DNA of 64,000 bases from positions 16,282,155-16,346,154 of the forward strand of contig NC_082596.1 in NCBI RefSeq assembly GCF_030936135.1. The letters are read 5' to 3'. Shown in pieces: positions 33,557 to 45,905 of this stretch. Each line of letters begins with the position of its first letter. Position 1 is the first letter of the stretch. The DNA is from Gavia stellata. Taxonomy: Eukaryota > Chordata > Aves > Gaviiformes > Gaviidae. The notes beneath the pieces were generated by a model. It was not told where the DNA came from. It was given only the letters and a program-made list of their open reading frames with translations, and ran no database searches. Made by a program: the position numbers and the translations under genes.

Positions 33557-36263
33557 AGGCAGTCTGGGTAAGTATCTTCTGCTGCTGGTAGATGAGACTC
33601 TGTCCTAAATTCAGCATTAATGCCCTCCAGACTGCGGCTGAAGCATTATTGTTTTCTTCTTCTATTACTCTGCACATGTAGCATACATTGTACTGTACAA
33701 CACTGGTTATTTCCCTCTTTTTTAAAAAAAGATTTAGTGAGGTACTGCATAGGATTTGGGGAATACATTCATCCTGTCTGAGAAAAGAGGAAATCAATAG
33801 TTGCAAAGAAGTTTCCGCTCAAGCTCCTTTTAATTTACTGCTGCCTTTCTGTAGTTTCAAAAACAAAACTAGTCCCTCCGACACGCTACAGCAAAATGAT
33901 CCCAAACTTTATTAGAAAAGGCAGTTGGGGACCCTGTCTATACTAGAGATGTGGCCAGCTCTCCAGACCATTTATTGATAAATAAGGGAGTGGGACTGGC
34001 CACCATGGCTTTGGGCACAACGTGGAGCTGAACACCTACAACGGCAGAGTTAACTCTACAGGTACTCGCACGGCGGCGTTTTCCACAATGCCTGGGGACG
34101 CTCCCAGTGACTCAGGTTGCTGAATTATTAGAGGGACTCTGGCATGGTTTCTAGCCTGGGCCAGCTAAACCTCCTCCAAATCCCGGCAGGCAGAGGCAGC
34201 GCAGCCAGAGAGCATCCACGCAGGGCCGTTGGCAGGCAGCCACGCCGGTGTGCGCTATGAGAGCGCAGCCGGGACTGAGCCAGTCCATGCCAGCTCAGAG
34301 TTACAGGCTGCTCTTAGCATTACTGATCTAACGCTATAAATACAGCCTGTCAGCTTTGGCCTGGCAGACCTGTTTTACTTGGAAACTAGGGTGGGGTTTT
34401 TTTTTTTCAAATTTCAAAATGGTAACCACACATGGTCTGATTGCCTCTGCTGGTTGCCTGGGCAGGAGCTCTCTTCCAAAACTGAAAGGCAAGTTATTTA
34501 CCTCACTGGAGGAAAGCTGCAGCTATGCCGCAGATTTCACAGCTGTTCTCTGAAGAGCTCACTCCCTTTTCATTCCAGTTCTTCCCAATGGCAACACCAG
34601 GACTCAGTTTGTATTAACAAAATACTAAGGAAACACAGATAAATACTGTTTTAAATTCCTTAAGGTGGGAGTCATTAGAGAACTGTTAAAATACTCTTTT
34701 TTGCAATAATTATGTTTCTGTCTATAGTCTTCAAAAAAGGTGTATTTAAGCTTTGTGTTTCAACGGCACTGAAAGTGACTATTGTAAATAATTAGGGTGT
34801 GGTTTCTGCTCAATTTTTAAAAACAGTATTTATAGTAAAGTTACTGGGGTTTAATATACTTTTGACTCAGAATGAGATTTTGAAGATGAACCATCTCTGC
34901 TGTCTTCTCCAAGCTTTACTTATAGCAGTGCTTTCTGCAGGGGGGTTGGGGGAAGGGGAAGAAATACAAGCAATATTTAGGGGGGAATGGGAAGCAAAAC
35001 CACATTAACATGGCACTGTGCCCAAATAAGTGAAGAAGGGAATATGACAGCTTGAGAAAGGTGATACACATTAAACAAATATACTGCATTAAAGAATTTC
35101 TAGGAGTTACTAAATTTCTCCTCAGGACTCACTATTAGCAGTGTAGAACAATACCATGATGAGCATGACTGTTTTTAATTTTTAATTAAAGCTTTAATCT
35201 AGAGTATAGCACACTTCCTTGCTGCTGCCATCTCTCACGGTCAGCTACCAAGGCGCACGTGGTTTCTCATGTGGAACAATAAAGGCACAGTCCACTCCCA
35301 ACAGCTGTGTTGCGAGGAACGGCTTCAACCTGGGGCTACAGCAGCAGCATACTGTGCTGCAAGCACAGAGCACAGCGATGCACCTCTCCTGTGCTGGCCA
35401 GAGAGAATCTCTGCAGATTCTAGGGAACGACCCTGCAGTTTCCACTAAGACTGGCCAACTCCCATCACTCAAGCTGCTTTCTTAACTCCGTGAAACAATT
35501 GCCTTTATAATTTGAAAAGCCAATAGAAGGAATCACATTATAGCTGTATACATACTGTAGACATTTAACAGCCTGTGCAAATAATACAGAAGTGAGAAGT
35601 ATTTTGTAAACTTATGACACAGGTTGAAGGACGGTTTAAAAAACATGGCTTAGTCACGCAGGTAAAGAAACAGAAAGCCTTCTTTTTAAGAATTACATCT
35701 TGGTTAAGTAGAAACGCAGCCAGAAAAAGTAAAAAATCTGGTAAGAGATGACTAGGAATACTGTTATAGCACACCTATGCCACAGCATGTACTATACCGC
35801 ATACCCCTGCATTACATCATCTCAGTCACTCACTTCTGCCTCCTCATGCCACCAAACATGCAAGGTACAGAAAACAGCTACTAAAGAAAATCAGGTACTT
35901 GAAATATTTTTGGCAGCTCCCTCCTCCAACCCAGTTCTATTCTGTTCATAACCTTACAGAACGGTGAAACAAGTGCAGCAGGGTCCGAGTCCCATCACTG
36001 TCAGCTGGCTGTATTTCAGGACTCCTCCACAGCTATGCTATACACAGCAGTGATGCATTAGGTGTTGGTCAATGCTATGATTCAGCATTTTCAAGTTGCA
36101 TTCTTCCTATTTAAAAAGGAAGAATAAACTAGAGATAAACTAGACACACTAGAGATGCCATTATAATGTCAGGAATATCAACACAATCACACGCCGTTCA
36201 CGATCTTCTTAATAAATAACAATCATGAACAACAGACATACCAGTTCATATGGCATTTACAGA

Positions 36264-36306
36264 GTAATTTAGGCTGGAAGGACTTCTTGAGGCCATCCGG
36301 TCACTT
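36264..36306 (-). mobile_element. Possible CR1 3'-end remnant
   Basis: TTTAGGCTGGAAGGAC followed by TTCTTGAGGCCATCCGG resembles the reverse complement of CR1 3' ends (TTAGGTTGGAAGGRACC...ATC). Very short and diverged. Confidence 0.45.
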
Positions 36307-36676
36307 TGCAAAAGAGTTAACTTTTGTATTCAAACAATACAGATAAATATGATACTATGCTCTTCTAGGTCAATTCCACATTCTGTAACAGAACAACTGT
36401 CAAAACTAGTTTTAGTAAGAGTAACAACCTAGATTTAGAAAGAAGTCTAGTATCCCACCAAAACCCATATGAAACCCAAGAAGCATTTCTAAAAATTGCT
36501 ACTGATCACATGAACTCCATAGCAGGAATCAAGACGCTGGAGAGAATAATGACACATGAGGGTTCCTAAATATTTTGTCACAAACCCAATTACTAAACAA
36601 CAGAATAAATTATTAGGACAATAACCTGCAAATGTTGAGACGCAGTAATAAGCAGTACCACCTCATAAAAATAAGT

Positions 36677-36682
36677 TTTAAT
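36677..36682 (-). terminator. UTP23: Alternative poly(A) signal of UTP23 (ATTAAA)
   Basis: ATTAAA on the - strand about 95 bases past the stop, followed by TTATTTTTATGAGGTGG, which is T/GT-rich. A more conventional 3' end candidate. Confidence 0.4.
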
Positions 36683-36774
36683 ATTGACAACTTGATTTCA
36701 CATGATTGCATATCAATCTTTCTTTTTGCAAAGTTCAAACAATGCTCAAGTCCTGCATTGTTTACAAAGATGAT

Positions 36775-36780
36775 TTTATT
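36775..36780 (-). terminator. UTP23: Poly(A) signal overlapping the UTP23 stop codon
   Basis: On the - strand the last codons read GAA TAA AATC, so AATAAA contains the stop codon. Use of this signal would leave a 3'UTR of only some 15-30 bases. Confidence 0.45.
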
Positions 36781-37162
36781 CTTCTTCATTCTTCTGCACT
36801 GACTGCAGGGCTTCTGCTTTAACTCTATTTCGCTTTCTTTTTCTTCTTTTCTTCTTTTCAGCAGAAGGCTCCTGACCCTCCTGTGTTTTCTTCTTTTTCT
36901 TCTTCAGACAGCTGAGAGGATTGGGGCCGCCTGCCCTTTTACGTTTTCTTCTCTTTTCACCTTCTCGCTTTGCTAGTCCTTCTTTTTCTTTAAGCTGCAC
37001 AATACTTTGTTTTTGGTGCTCTGGAACAAGCTGATTCATCTGCAACTTTTGAACAAATGCCAAAGATTTAGGAGAAGGTTTGTCTAGCACCATAGTGTTC
37101 TGAATAATAAAGAGGAGAGGAACGCCAGCCTTCTTTTTCACTTTGTTTGCTAAATCCTGGTC
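36776..37162 (-). CDS. UTP23: UTP23 coding exon 3
   Basis: Acceptor TTAATTTTACAG, stop TAA at 36778-36776. 128 codons from DQDLANKVKKKAG to VQKNEEE. It holds the conserved VLDKPSPKS motif and lysine/arginine-rich tail. Confidence 0.96.
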   Translation of the reverse strand, partial: DQDLANKVKKKAGVPLLFIIQNTMVLDKPSPKSLAFVQKLQMNQLVPEHQKQSIVQLKEKEGLAKREGEKRRKRKRAGGPNPLSCLKKKKKKTQEGQEPSAEKKKRRKRKRNRVKAEALQSVQKNEEE

Positions 37163-40100
37163 CTGTAAAATTAAATACTTTAGTCAATATTTTGGGATTA
37201 AATGATATTTGCAATTCAAATGCACCTACTTTTAATACAAAACTATGAAGATAAATTACATTATGAAAAAGATAAGAAACTTAACCTAGCAGATATACCT
37301 GGCAGTGCCTTTCAGAGCAATTTAAACTTGAATTTCCCTCCTTCTGATTATCTGTACTTCTGATGGAAAATGTATTAACGTTTCCTTTTTTTACCCATGT
37401 ATAAGCATACATGCATTTTTTGAGGAAAAAGTCCCAGTTCACTGATATGTAGTACACCACAAGAAGTAAGATAATTTCTCTATAACAAGTCATTTTAAAC
37501 TCCTTGTATCTTACATAAGTATACAGAATTTTACTGTAAAACATTTTATATATAGTATGTATAATTTACACATACAGTCCCAAAAACAGACCTAAGAAAA
37601 AAACCTGCCTTTCTTATTTGTACACAAGTTCTACCTTTATTCTTTAGTTAAAACTTCCAAAATTTCTTAAAATTGAAGTTATATGGTTGTTTAACACTTA
37701 TTTTCACTTTTCAGACTACTGTGCAAAACAGTTCAGGGCAGGGGATGCACACACAAGCAATAAGCATATTAACATTCATCAGTGGTTTTCTTACGTGTCA
37801 GTAGGTAGTCAGTACATTTTCTACACTTTCTGCTAAACTAAGCAATATCCTTCCAGGGTAAAAATACCTAGTTGTTCAAGTAAGACAAAAGATTCCCTAC
37901 TTCATAATTAGCAAATACATTTAAGAGTGAGTAAGGCTTTACAAGATTAATTCCCACAAGCTATTTAAAAATCTCATATTCAAGGTTTCTGTAGGTTTCC
38001 TTATCCTTAGGTATCAAAGGATCACTTCAAATGAAATGGAGTTACGTTTCCCATGAGCATTTACCTGTGTAGCAATAAAGAAGTGATGAGGGTTGCCCTC
38101 CTCAATCATGGAAAGTAAACAGGCCGAACCACTCACAGGATCCTTGTGGTGAGAACAGTTTCGAATTTGAAATCTTTGGGCAATTAATTTTGCTCCATAC
38201 AGTGCTTTCCCCAGTGATTCCAGTTCTTTCAGAACACATCTGAAAACCAAAAACAACAGTGATTTCTAAATGAGAAAATAAATACACACTTTTTAAAACA
38301 GCAAAAGGTTGACACAAGTTAATTAGGAACGAGCAATGCCCAGTTGTTCAGGCTCCATGATTTGTAAATGGCACCCAGTAATCTGAAAGCAGTAGCCCAT
38401 CTGAAGATGTCAGCAAGACTTCCTTGGTTCCAAACAAGATTAACCAGTAACAACATTAAGTTATATTAAATAATTTAAAAGTATTTCATATCAGTGACAA
38501 CGCTAAGTCCTTATATTTATGTTCAGATATCACCTAGCATATGAACTACTACTTAACAAATAAAATTACTTGAATTAGCACAAAGTGATTAATCACTGCA
38601 TGCAAGTCAAACTCTTTATTGGCATCTATTGCCTTGCTTCAACCTCGCTATCAGAATCCAACTGACTCAAGCAAAAGAAGAAAAAAGATTGTCCGTATCA
38701 TTAAAAATCTGGAAGTTTATGGCTCCACAATGTTCCAACTAGACAATAAAACGCAAACCTAAAATCCTCTTCTTAGCAGGAGTTACAGCAGATGTTCACA
38801 CAGGACAGCATAGCAGTCTATGAGGATGCTAGCTTGTATACTCAGATATGAACAGGAGATGAAACCTAACTTATTGTGGCCACTAAGTCTTTACTATTAA
38901 ATGTGGATAGTGGTAGGAATGTATGACCTTGACATACAGTTTCAAGGATACGGTAGCATGGTGATTGATTAGAAGAAGCAAGCATGCCAAAAACGTCTTT
39001 GGAACTTTCATTTAGTTTACATTTATCTCCAAAATAACTGCAAGATATTAAATAAAACTATTTTTCTTTCCAGAGAAGAAAGTTTAGCCTTTGAGGACAG
39101 CCTTTGCAGAGACTTGAGCCTGTTCTTTTTGCGAAGACTCTCACTGAAAGCCAGCTCATTTCTTCAGGAAAGGTCTGGTCATGCCATCGAAGTGCTGCAT
39201 CACCAACTTAGCATTCTGACAACAGAAAAAACGAGTTCATTCAGCTGCCCTAAGTGAAAACAGGTCAAAAAGACCAATAGGTATTACTGAAAGGAGGAAG
39301 CAAGAAGTGACATTTAGACACGACTGGAATAGTTTGGATCAAAGCGATTCCCAAACCTTTCACAGCTAAGGTCATGGCTCGATTCTTTCTGCTGTTTAGA
39401 AGTATAGGCCAGTTCTGTATGCTTTGCAAGATAGCTCAGTGTTTAATTTTTGTAGCCTAGGGTATAGATTTTCCTGGTATGTTCAGCACTTGCCTCCATG
39501 ATGGGCAGTTGGCTATTCTGTCATGGCAGGAATCCAAGTGAGGGAGATTTTATCATACGCAATACACAAAGTCAAGTAAAAAACAAAGGCAACTTCAAGG
39601 CAACTTAGATATTTAGTGTGCATGCTTTACTTCCACGCCTTTGTCTAGCACACCCTTGTTCTCCCTTGAAAACAGCTACTTTCAAAACAATCCCTTACTG
39701 GCAGGCTGGAGCTGCAGACAAGCAGTAATTCCCTCCCTGCCAAAGAGATCTGAGCTTGCCTCTGTTGTTCTCACTTCGTCAAGAAGACGCTGAGAGCGGT
39801 CAGAGGCCCACCCAGACGTCCCTCACACACCGGGGTTACCCCTCGTCCCACCTCATCCCTCAACAGTTTCTGCCATCTTCCAGAAAGGCAGCTGGTACTG
39901 ACAGAAGCTCCTATCCTTCTGCAAGTTAACCACAGCGCACAGCGCTACCTCCTCACCACAGCCACCGCCCTCGGCCCCGTAACCACGCGAGCCCACGGCT
40001 CCCACCCCACCACCGGCGGTGGCTGAGGAGAGGCTGAGGGACCACGGACATCAGCCCCGGCTCCCCGCGCGCAGGCGCAATGCGGCTCGCGCCCTCCGAC

Positions 40101-40409
40101 TCCAGGTCCCCCCCGTGCATGCGCATTCCGGCTCACTCCCCGCCGTGATCTCCACGCCCCGGGCATGCGCACTGGGGCTGGCCGGCGGGCCCCTGCAGTA
40201 GCGGCGCCCGCCGCGGCCTACCGGGAGGTGCAGAGCTGTGTGGCGCCGTCGAGGTACCCAGGCAGCTGCTCCCGGATCTGGATCTTGTTGCGGAGCGCGG
40301 CCTGGCAGAAGGTGCCGTCCAGCAGCACCTGGAAGGGCTCGCGGAAGTGGAAGTTGTGCTTGTAGAAGCCCATGTTCTTCTTGGCGTGCTTCTGCCGCGT
40401 CAGCTTCAT
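36776..40409 (-). CDS. UTP23: UTP23 small-subunit processome component, three exons
   Basis: Nucleolar PIN-domain protein of the SSU processome, needed for early 18S rRNA cleavages and snR30/U17 release. The coding parts on - are 40409-40222, 38239-38065 and 37162-36776. All splice sites are GT-AG. The total is 249 codons, the same length as human UTP23. It starts MKLTRQKHAKKNMGFYKH. The PIN-like fold follows, with LLDGTFCQAAL (Asp31), RCVLKELESLG (Glu68/Glu70) and the ATQDQDL acidic end at the exon 2-3 junction (Asp122). A Cys/His patch (RNCSHHKD...SAC) fits the family zinc finger. IIQNTMVLDKPSPKS is the conserved signature before a very basic tail (GGPNPLSCLKKKKKK, KKKRRKRKRNR), probably for RNA binding and nucleolar targeting. 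It is convergent to RAD21 and divergent from EIF3H. No defects seen. Confidence 0.97.
37163..38064 (-). other. UTP23: UTP23 intron 2
   Basis: 902-base AT-rich intron. No feature seen. Confidence 0.9.
38065..38239 (-). CDS. UTP23: UTP23 coding exon 2
   Basis: Acceptor TTGGTTTTCAG, donor GTAAAT. The first base completes Arg63, then 58 codons from CVLKELESLG to PHHFFIATQ. Carries PIN acidic residues and the Cys/His patch. Confidence 0.96.
38240..40221 (-). other. UTP23: UTP23 intron 1
   Basis: 1,982-base intron. AT-rich distally and CpG-rich in the 280 bases next to exon 1, where three NRF1-like sites sit (separate entry). No repeat or RNA gene recognised. Confidence 0.9.
40068..40173. promoter_or_regulatory. 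UTP23: Cluster of three NRF1-like sites
   Basis: CGCGCAGGCGCA (40068-40079), TGCATGCGCAT (40116-40126) and GGCATGCGCACT (40162-40173) resemble the NRF1 site YGCGCAYGCGCR, spaced about 47 bases apart. They lie in the start of UTP23 intron 1. Confidence 0.55.
40222..40409 (-). CDS. UTP23: UTP23 coding exon 1
   Basis: Start ATG at 40409-40407 with G at -3, inside a CpG island. 62 codons plus two bases (CG) of a split Arg, donor GTAGGC. It encodes the N-terminus and first PIN strand (VLLDGTFCQAALRNKIQ). Confidence 0.96.
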
Positions 40410-40745
40410 CGCGGCGCCGCCGCCCGCCCGGAACGGCCGGCGGCTCCTCCGGAAGCTGCGCTAGGCCCGACCGCCGCCGCGGAGCGGGGCGGGGCCTGCA
40501 GCCGCCCCCCGCCCCCCCGAGGCCTGGGGGAGCTGGGGCTTAGGGGAGCGCGCCGGGTGGTGGCGGCTGCCTGCCCCTCCTGGCGAGGCCTGGGGTTACG
40601 CTCTCCCTGAGGGCAGTGCCAGGCGCTGCCCGTGCCAGGCTCCCGTGTGCCTTGTCGGCCAGGCTGGCGTGCGCCGTGCGGTGCCTCCGGTGGGCGACCG
40701 GGGCGGGGGAGGGGATGACTCTGCTGCCTGCCCGCCGTGCATGAG

Positions 40746-43700
40746 GCCTGCAGGGGGTCCCACTCACCCGTCTAGTACTTCACACTGGTTACCTGACAAC
40801 TAGTTCATTACCCTGCGTTTTGCGGTGCTATGCAAATGGCTCCTGCCATTTGCTGAGATCAGAAATACACAAGGTATTTTTTTTCCTAACTCAGGATAAT
40901 GATTTAATTACAATTACTGTCCTAGAGGCTTCTTCATCAGCGCAGCTGAATCATCCATCAGCATAGTTTCTTTAGCAAGGTTTATTCAATGCCTGCTTTT
41001 ATTGTTTGCCTGTATTAGGTACATCAACTTAAGTTCTATATGCACAAAGTTCACAGTGAATTGAATATATTCTACAGATTAATACTCCTTTTTTTCCATG
41101 TCAAATAGAAAATTGAATTTCACTGTAGTCCGAGGAAATAGCTGCCATTCAGAAAGCTAGATTGCACAAACTCCTCCCTGTTCGTCAGAAAACCTGAGCA
41201 CACCAGACATCTGGCAGTTAAGAAACTGAACTTAATGCCTGTATTTTAGGCAGGCAAAGGGTTGTGATATCTTAACATCATCAAAATGATAATTAGAGAC
41301 ATCTGTCTCACTGTGCAGGTACAACGGCAGTCATCTTTCTGCCAGGGACAACTGTATTGCAAGCAAAATTTGCAGCTACCTGCCAGTTAGCCCCCTGTAA
41401 TCAGTCAGACTGCTCTAAGGTCATTTAAGCAAATACCCACCTGCCATATTGGTCTTTTTGCTCCCAAATAGACATGGGAAACATCTGCTTCCGAGCAAGT
41501 TAGTTAATGTTAAGAGAAACTGCATAATAATGCATTCAATTACTATTCTAGAAATTGAAATGTTTAAATGGGAAGATATTTTAAAGTGGCTACAGGTTGA
41601 AAAATGGGAAGGACTGGTGACTGAGAGTATTTTCCATGGGATACGACTGTGCTGTTGACAGTATTTTGCTGTCATTAAATCCTTCTTTCCAGCTGTCTTC
41701 AGGGCACAGTTGCGTGTGCTCATGAGTATCATGGACGTATAAGGATACATGCCTTATTCTATGAACTAAGTAATAAGTTGAATTCATTGGTCTTTATAAA
41801 ACTTCAGTCCTGTGGCCAACATATTCCCATACTGGAGTGGTGTCTCAATTCCTCTATCTAACTTCATAGTTTCATTATTTAAATAATTAGACAAAAACAC
41901 TCGGCAAGACTCCAAAGCAAGACCTTATTAGATGATTTTTTCTTTTTTCTTTTTTTTTTTTTTAGATTAACTGCCCAAAGACAGGCAGTTATTCCTTATT
42001 AAGAACACTGCCAGCATGTCTCACAGTGGAACTGCCAGCTAGAATGTGGCATCTGCAATGGTAACAGCTGCTATTACAGAATGGAGTTAAAAAGGAGAAA
42101 CAAGTAAATGAGAGCTTGAACTAGTCATCATTTTGAACTAAAAGCAAAGTAAGATATAATCCAGAGTGGGGTGTTAAATACCGTTGTGATGAGATACTCC
42201 TTCACTATTCATGTGGTAAATAGTATCATCACAGACAAGTTGTAATGCAATTGGTATGGTAAAATACTTTTGGAAGGCTGGCTAGCAGGCAAAACAACAG
42301 CACAGACTTCTTCATTGTGCACAAGATAGCATTAATTGTATGATAAATTACTTGCAGTACCATTCTGTAAATTGTATTTCACTTCCATGCAATTCTTTTA
42401 AAGTTTCTTTCTAATAAATTTTAAATGTTAAAAGTAATGTCTGTAAGAATACTGTAGCAGTGCAGAGAAGTATAATTTTTTCAACATTTTCTTTGATGTT
42501 TTGATAGTATTTTACATGTAATAAAATTCACCATTTTCCTTTTAAGTTCAGTTATTTTACTATTCCCATGAGCAATCTGTAGAATGGATTTTTTTAAAAA
42601 TAAGCCTAAGGAACTTATGGGAGCTGCTGAATCCAGTGGTGTCTGAGACCTGTGGGTTGCTGCTTCTGGATGGTGAAGTCCATCCATGTACACTTTTTGG
42701 ACCTGGGAGGGGTCTTAGGCTCACACATATCCTGGACAAGCGTATGTACGCACAAACACACACAGAGGACATATATAATGTAAGTACAGACAGTGAAGTG
42801 GACCGCTGCCTGGTCACATGTGAGCCCCCCTCCTCCTCATTTTCCTACCTGTCCCCCTAGATCCACCCTGATCTTTCCTTTCCCTGCCTTTGGCCAATTC
42901 TGTGAACATCCCATAGTAAGTTTTGCATAATCCCACAAGCCCCTGCTGATATCCCATAAAAAGTTTTGCAGTCCCCCCCATACACCCCTTAAAATATGTT
43001 GTAAAACTCCTGATAATCATGTTTCCCCCATCTTAGCAGTGGCAAAGCTCAGGTTGATCGTCTTCAGGGTGGCTTCCTCGGTAGCTCCTTTAATGGCCTG
43101 AAAAGTTCTGCTCTTCACTGTTTTCTTTGTTACCACCTGCTCATTCGGCAATTTTTGTGTGTCTGTGTGTGTTTAATATATCACTTTCCTCCTTATTTCT
43201 TACTTCTTTTGTACTGAACAATCCTTAACCAGATGACTTAATGAACCAAATGCTCTCACGTTCTACATACCCTTACAGAAACTGTCTGTAGCACAGCAAA
43301 GCTTGTCATAAAGCTCAGAGGAAGATACCTTTTTGAAATTACTTGCTATTATATCTTGAATTGAGAAGTTTTATCAGTTATCTGGCTGCACCACTAAAAG
43401 ACTTTGAGGGCTTTTTTTTAAGTGACCATTTTATCAAAGAACTAACAAACCACTTGCAGTATCAGTAGATTGCCTACCAGCAGTATCATTGTGGAAGTGA
43501 ACCTGAGGAGGAGAGTGGAAGGTGTTGAAGCACTACCTTTGTTAACTTGTTTTTCCAAAGACAGGAAACAGAATTCAAAATGAGGAACTTCTTTTTCTGA
43601 AACACAAGTTCCTGATCGCTGCCGGACAGGATACTAGGGTACAGTTCTGATCTAACAAAACACTTCCTGTGACTTTATCAATAATATTAATGCCTTGGGG

Positions 43701-45447
43701 GTAAATATACAGTATTTAGGAAAATAAGGTGTCACACTGAAGGAGACCTTCTGTATAAACAAAGTAAGTTCATACTAAACTCACCAAAGCTGAGCAATGA
43801 TAGGCGTCGTAGGAAACTCGGCTTTACCCGTTGCACTGCACACAAAACTTGCTTCAGCAGACTATCAGCTCTTTGCAGAGAAGACCATATCTTGGCGTAT
43901 ATGAGTTCAGCTGTTTTTGAGATGCTAGCTAAAGCAGCAGTAGAATTAAATAACATGAAATTGCTGTGACATGGATTACTTGAAGTGAAAGCTGTTCTTT
44001 ATCGAAAGAGCTTTGATGTTGGCCTAATAAAGATTTTCCTTAATAGCTGGCACTTGGCAAATGCTTGTAGCTTGGCGAGAAAAAGATCTCAGCCCCGATT
44101 CTCCCAAACTTGTCCTGTGTCAGACCTTTTTAATCTGAATGTGTTGCTTTTGGGCAGATGTTGTGCTCTGTGGTTATCTGCAATAAGTCTTAGCACCAGA
44201 CATGCTTAAATATAAAAAATTAACTGATTTACAAAAAAGAAAAGGGTAGGGTTTTCAATTACAGGATTGTAATACATAAACACAGGACAGTAAAACATTA
44301 TTGGAGTGTGTCTGAAAAAAATTTCCTAGGTGTATTTTAGAATTTTTCTAAGGTATATATAGGCCACAGAATAAGATTCAGCAGCATTTAATATGCTAAA
44401 TTATATTTGTCAGGATGTTTATTATTCATTGCTGGCTCCTCCTTTCATTGTCTTGAGGCTGGTTTTGAGCTTTTGAATTTTAGCCTTCCTCATATACATT
44501 CACCTTTTACAGTACCTATTTTTCTGTTATCTCATGGGAATGCAGCATCTGGATTTATAATAAACATGGCTGTGACAAGACCTGTTTTTTCATTATGGAT
44601 TGGTACAAACTCAGCAGATGAGAATTTTGTATCTGGTAAAGCTTTCTGCACCTTTCTGGCTGTATTGTTACCAGACTCCTTAGTTAGAAAATTACTTCAG
44701 GTTTAAATACCATAACTGCTCATCACAGTATGTCCCACGTTAACTATCTTTTAAATTGTGTATCATAAGAAGCACACATTTAATGTAGAGGTTACAGTAT
44801 TTAGTTTCACTACATACTGGTGGCTTCCATGGGTGAGAAATAGAATACAATGAATATCTATACAGGCTTTTAAGTGTCTGCTTATAGTAGCAAATACTTT
44901 GAGAATGCTCTGGAGAGCAAAGATTTTGCAGGCAACTTCAGCTTTCTTAGTAGAGCTGAAAGAAATTATAGGGCTGAAAATAATCAGTGGGATTCTTGAC
45001 AGCTTCTCAAATGTTATACCAGCTTTTCTCTGTTTTTTGACCTTGAGCTAAATTCACATGAACGATGAACAAAATCAAATCTTTTGTCTTTCGTCTTTCT
45101 GAATAGACGCACTTCACCAATACACATCATTTAGTTTATGCAGCATTTTTGGTTGATGCAGCCCTGTAAGATGTACATGTTAAACAACTGGTTTCATGCT
45201 GCTGTAATCCTTTGAGAGCAGCCTTTCCTCTCTGCACTGTTCCTTGAGATCTGCACTGTTAGTTGCCATTCTGCACCACATGTGACAGACTGCAGTATTG
45301 GTCCCTCTATATTCGCAGAGCTTGTAGAAGCACTTAAGAGTGATGTAAAAGTGCCATAATCTAGAAAAAAAGGAAGTCTTCGTGGAGTACCCAGGACTGG
45401 AATTGTAACTTTGGGGAGTGGGAAGAACACAGAAGGCAGGAAGATCA
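40746..45447. other. Intergenic UTP23-EIF3H, part 1
   Basis: No gene recognised. A T-rich tract lies at about 41939-41964 and short CA/GT runs occur near 42755 and 43156. No open frame has family resemblance. Confidence 0.7.
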
Positions 45448-45905
45448 CAGAATCACTAAGGTTGGAAAAGACCTGTAAGATCATCAAGTCCAACCATCAA
45501 CTAACACCACCATGCCCACTAAACCATGTCCCGCAATGCCACATCCACACTTCCTTGAACATCTCCAGTGGGGGTGACTCCGCCACTTCCCTGGGCAGCT
45601 TATTCCAGTGTCTCACCACTCTCTCAGTAAAGACATTTTTCCTAATATCCAGTCTAAACCTCCCCTGGCGCAACTTGAGGCCATTTCCTCTTGTCCTATG
45701 ACTTGTCACTTGGGAGAAGAGGCCAACACCCACCTCTCCTCAACCTCCTTTCAGCTTCCTCTTCTCCAGTTCCCTCAGCCGCTCCTCATCAGACTTGTGC
45801 TCCAGACCCCTCACCAGCTTCGTTGCCCTTCTCTGGACACGCTCCAGCACCTCAATGTCCTTCTTGTAGTGAGGGGCCCAAAATGGAACATTGCCGAACA
45901 CTGAT
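45448..45905 (-). mobile_element. CR1 LINE 3' fragment
   Basis: Reverse-strand CR1 end. The 3' terminus (AGGTTGGAAAAGACCTGTAA on +) is at 45459 onward, then the C-terminal ORF2 region ([34 protein letters not shown]) in a 78-codon frame at 45497-45733. Further 5', VQRRAT-type coding is joined after an internal deletion of the LRGDLI/YLKGG segment. 5'-truncated. Same subfamily type as the copy at 47.8 kb. Confidence 0.9.

Larger units (their letters stand above)
31729..36640. other. Intergenic RAD21-UTP23, part 4
   Basis: No gene recognised. It contains a perfect 15-base palindrome in motif-rich sequence (33410-33690), a GC-richer block with several CpG around 34050-34260, and a faint CR1-like remnant at 36264-36306. 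Remaining sequence is plain. Confidence 0.65.
39935..40745. promoter_or_regulatory. UTP23: CpG-island promoter of UTP23
   Basis: Dense CpG around exon 1. On the - strand, CTTCCGGAG (plus strand 40447-40455) is an ETS/GABPA site about 40 bases before the ATG. No TATA box, as expected for a housekeeping promoter. Transcription start not placed. Confidence 0.8.

Noticed and set aside
33930..34260. Block with several CpG as a possible promoter or old transposon
   Set aside because: No CpG-island density, no linked gene and no clear repeat signature; evidence too thin to annotate.
40238..40610. + strand frames over UTP23 exon 1
   Set aside because: Antisense, CpG-rich and low-complexity. The - strand frame matches UTP23 precisely.
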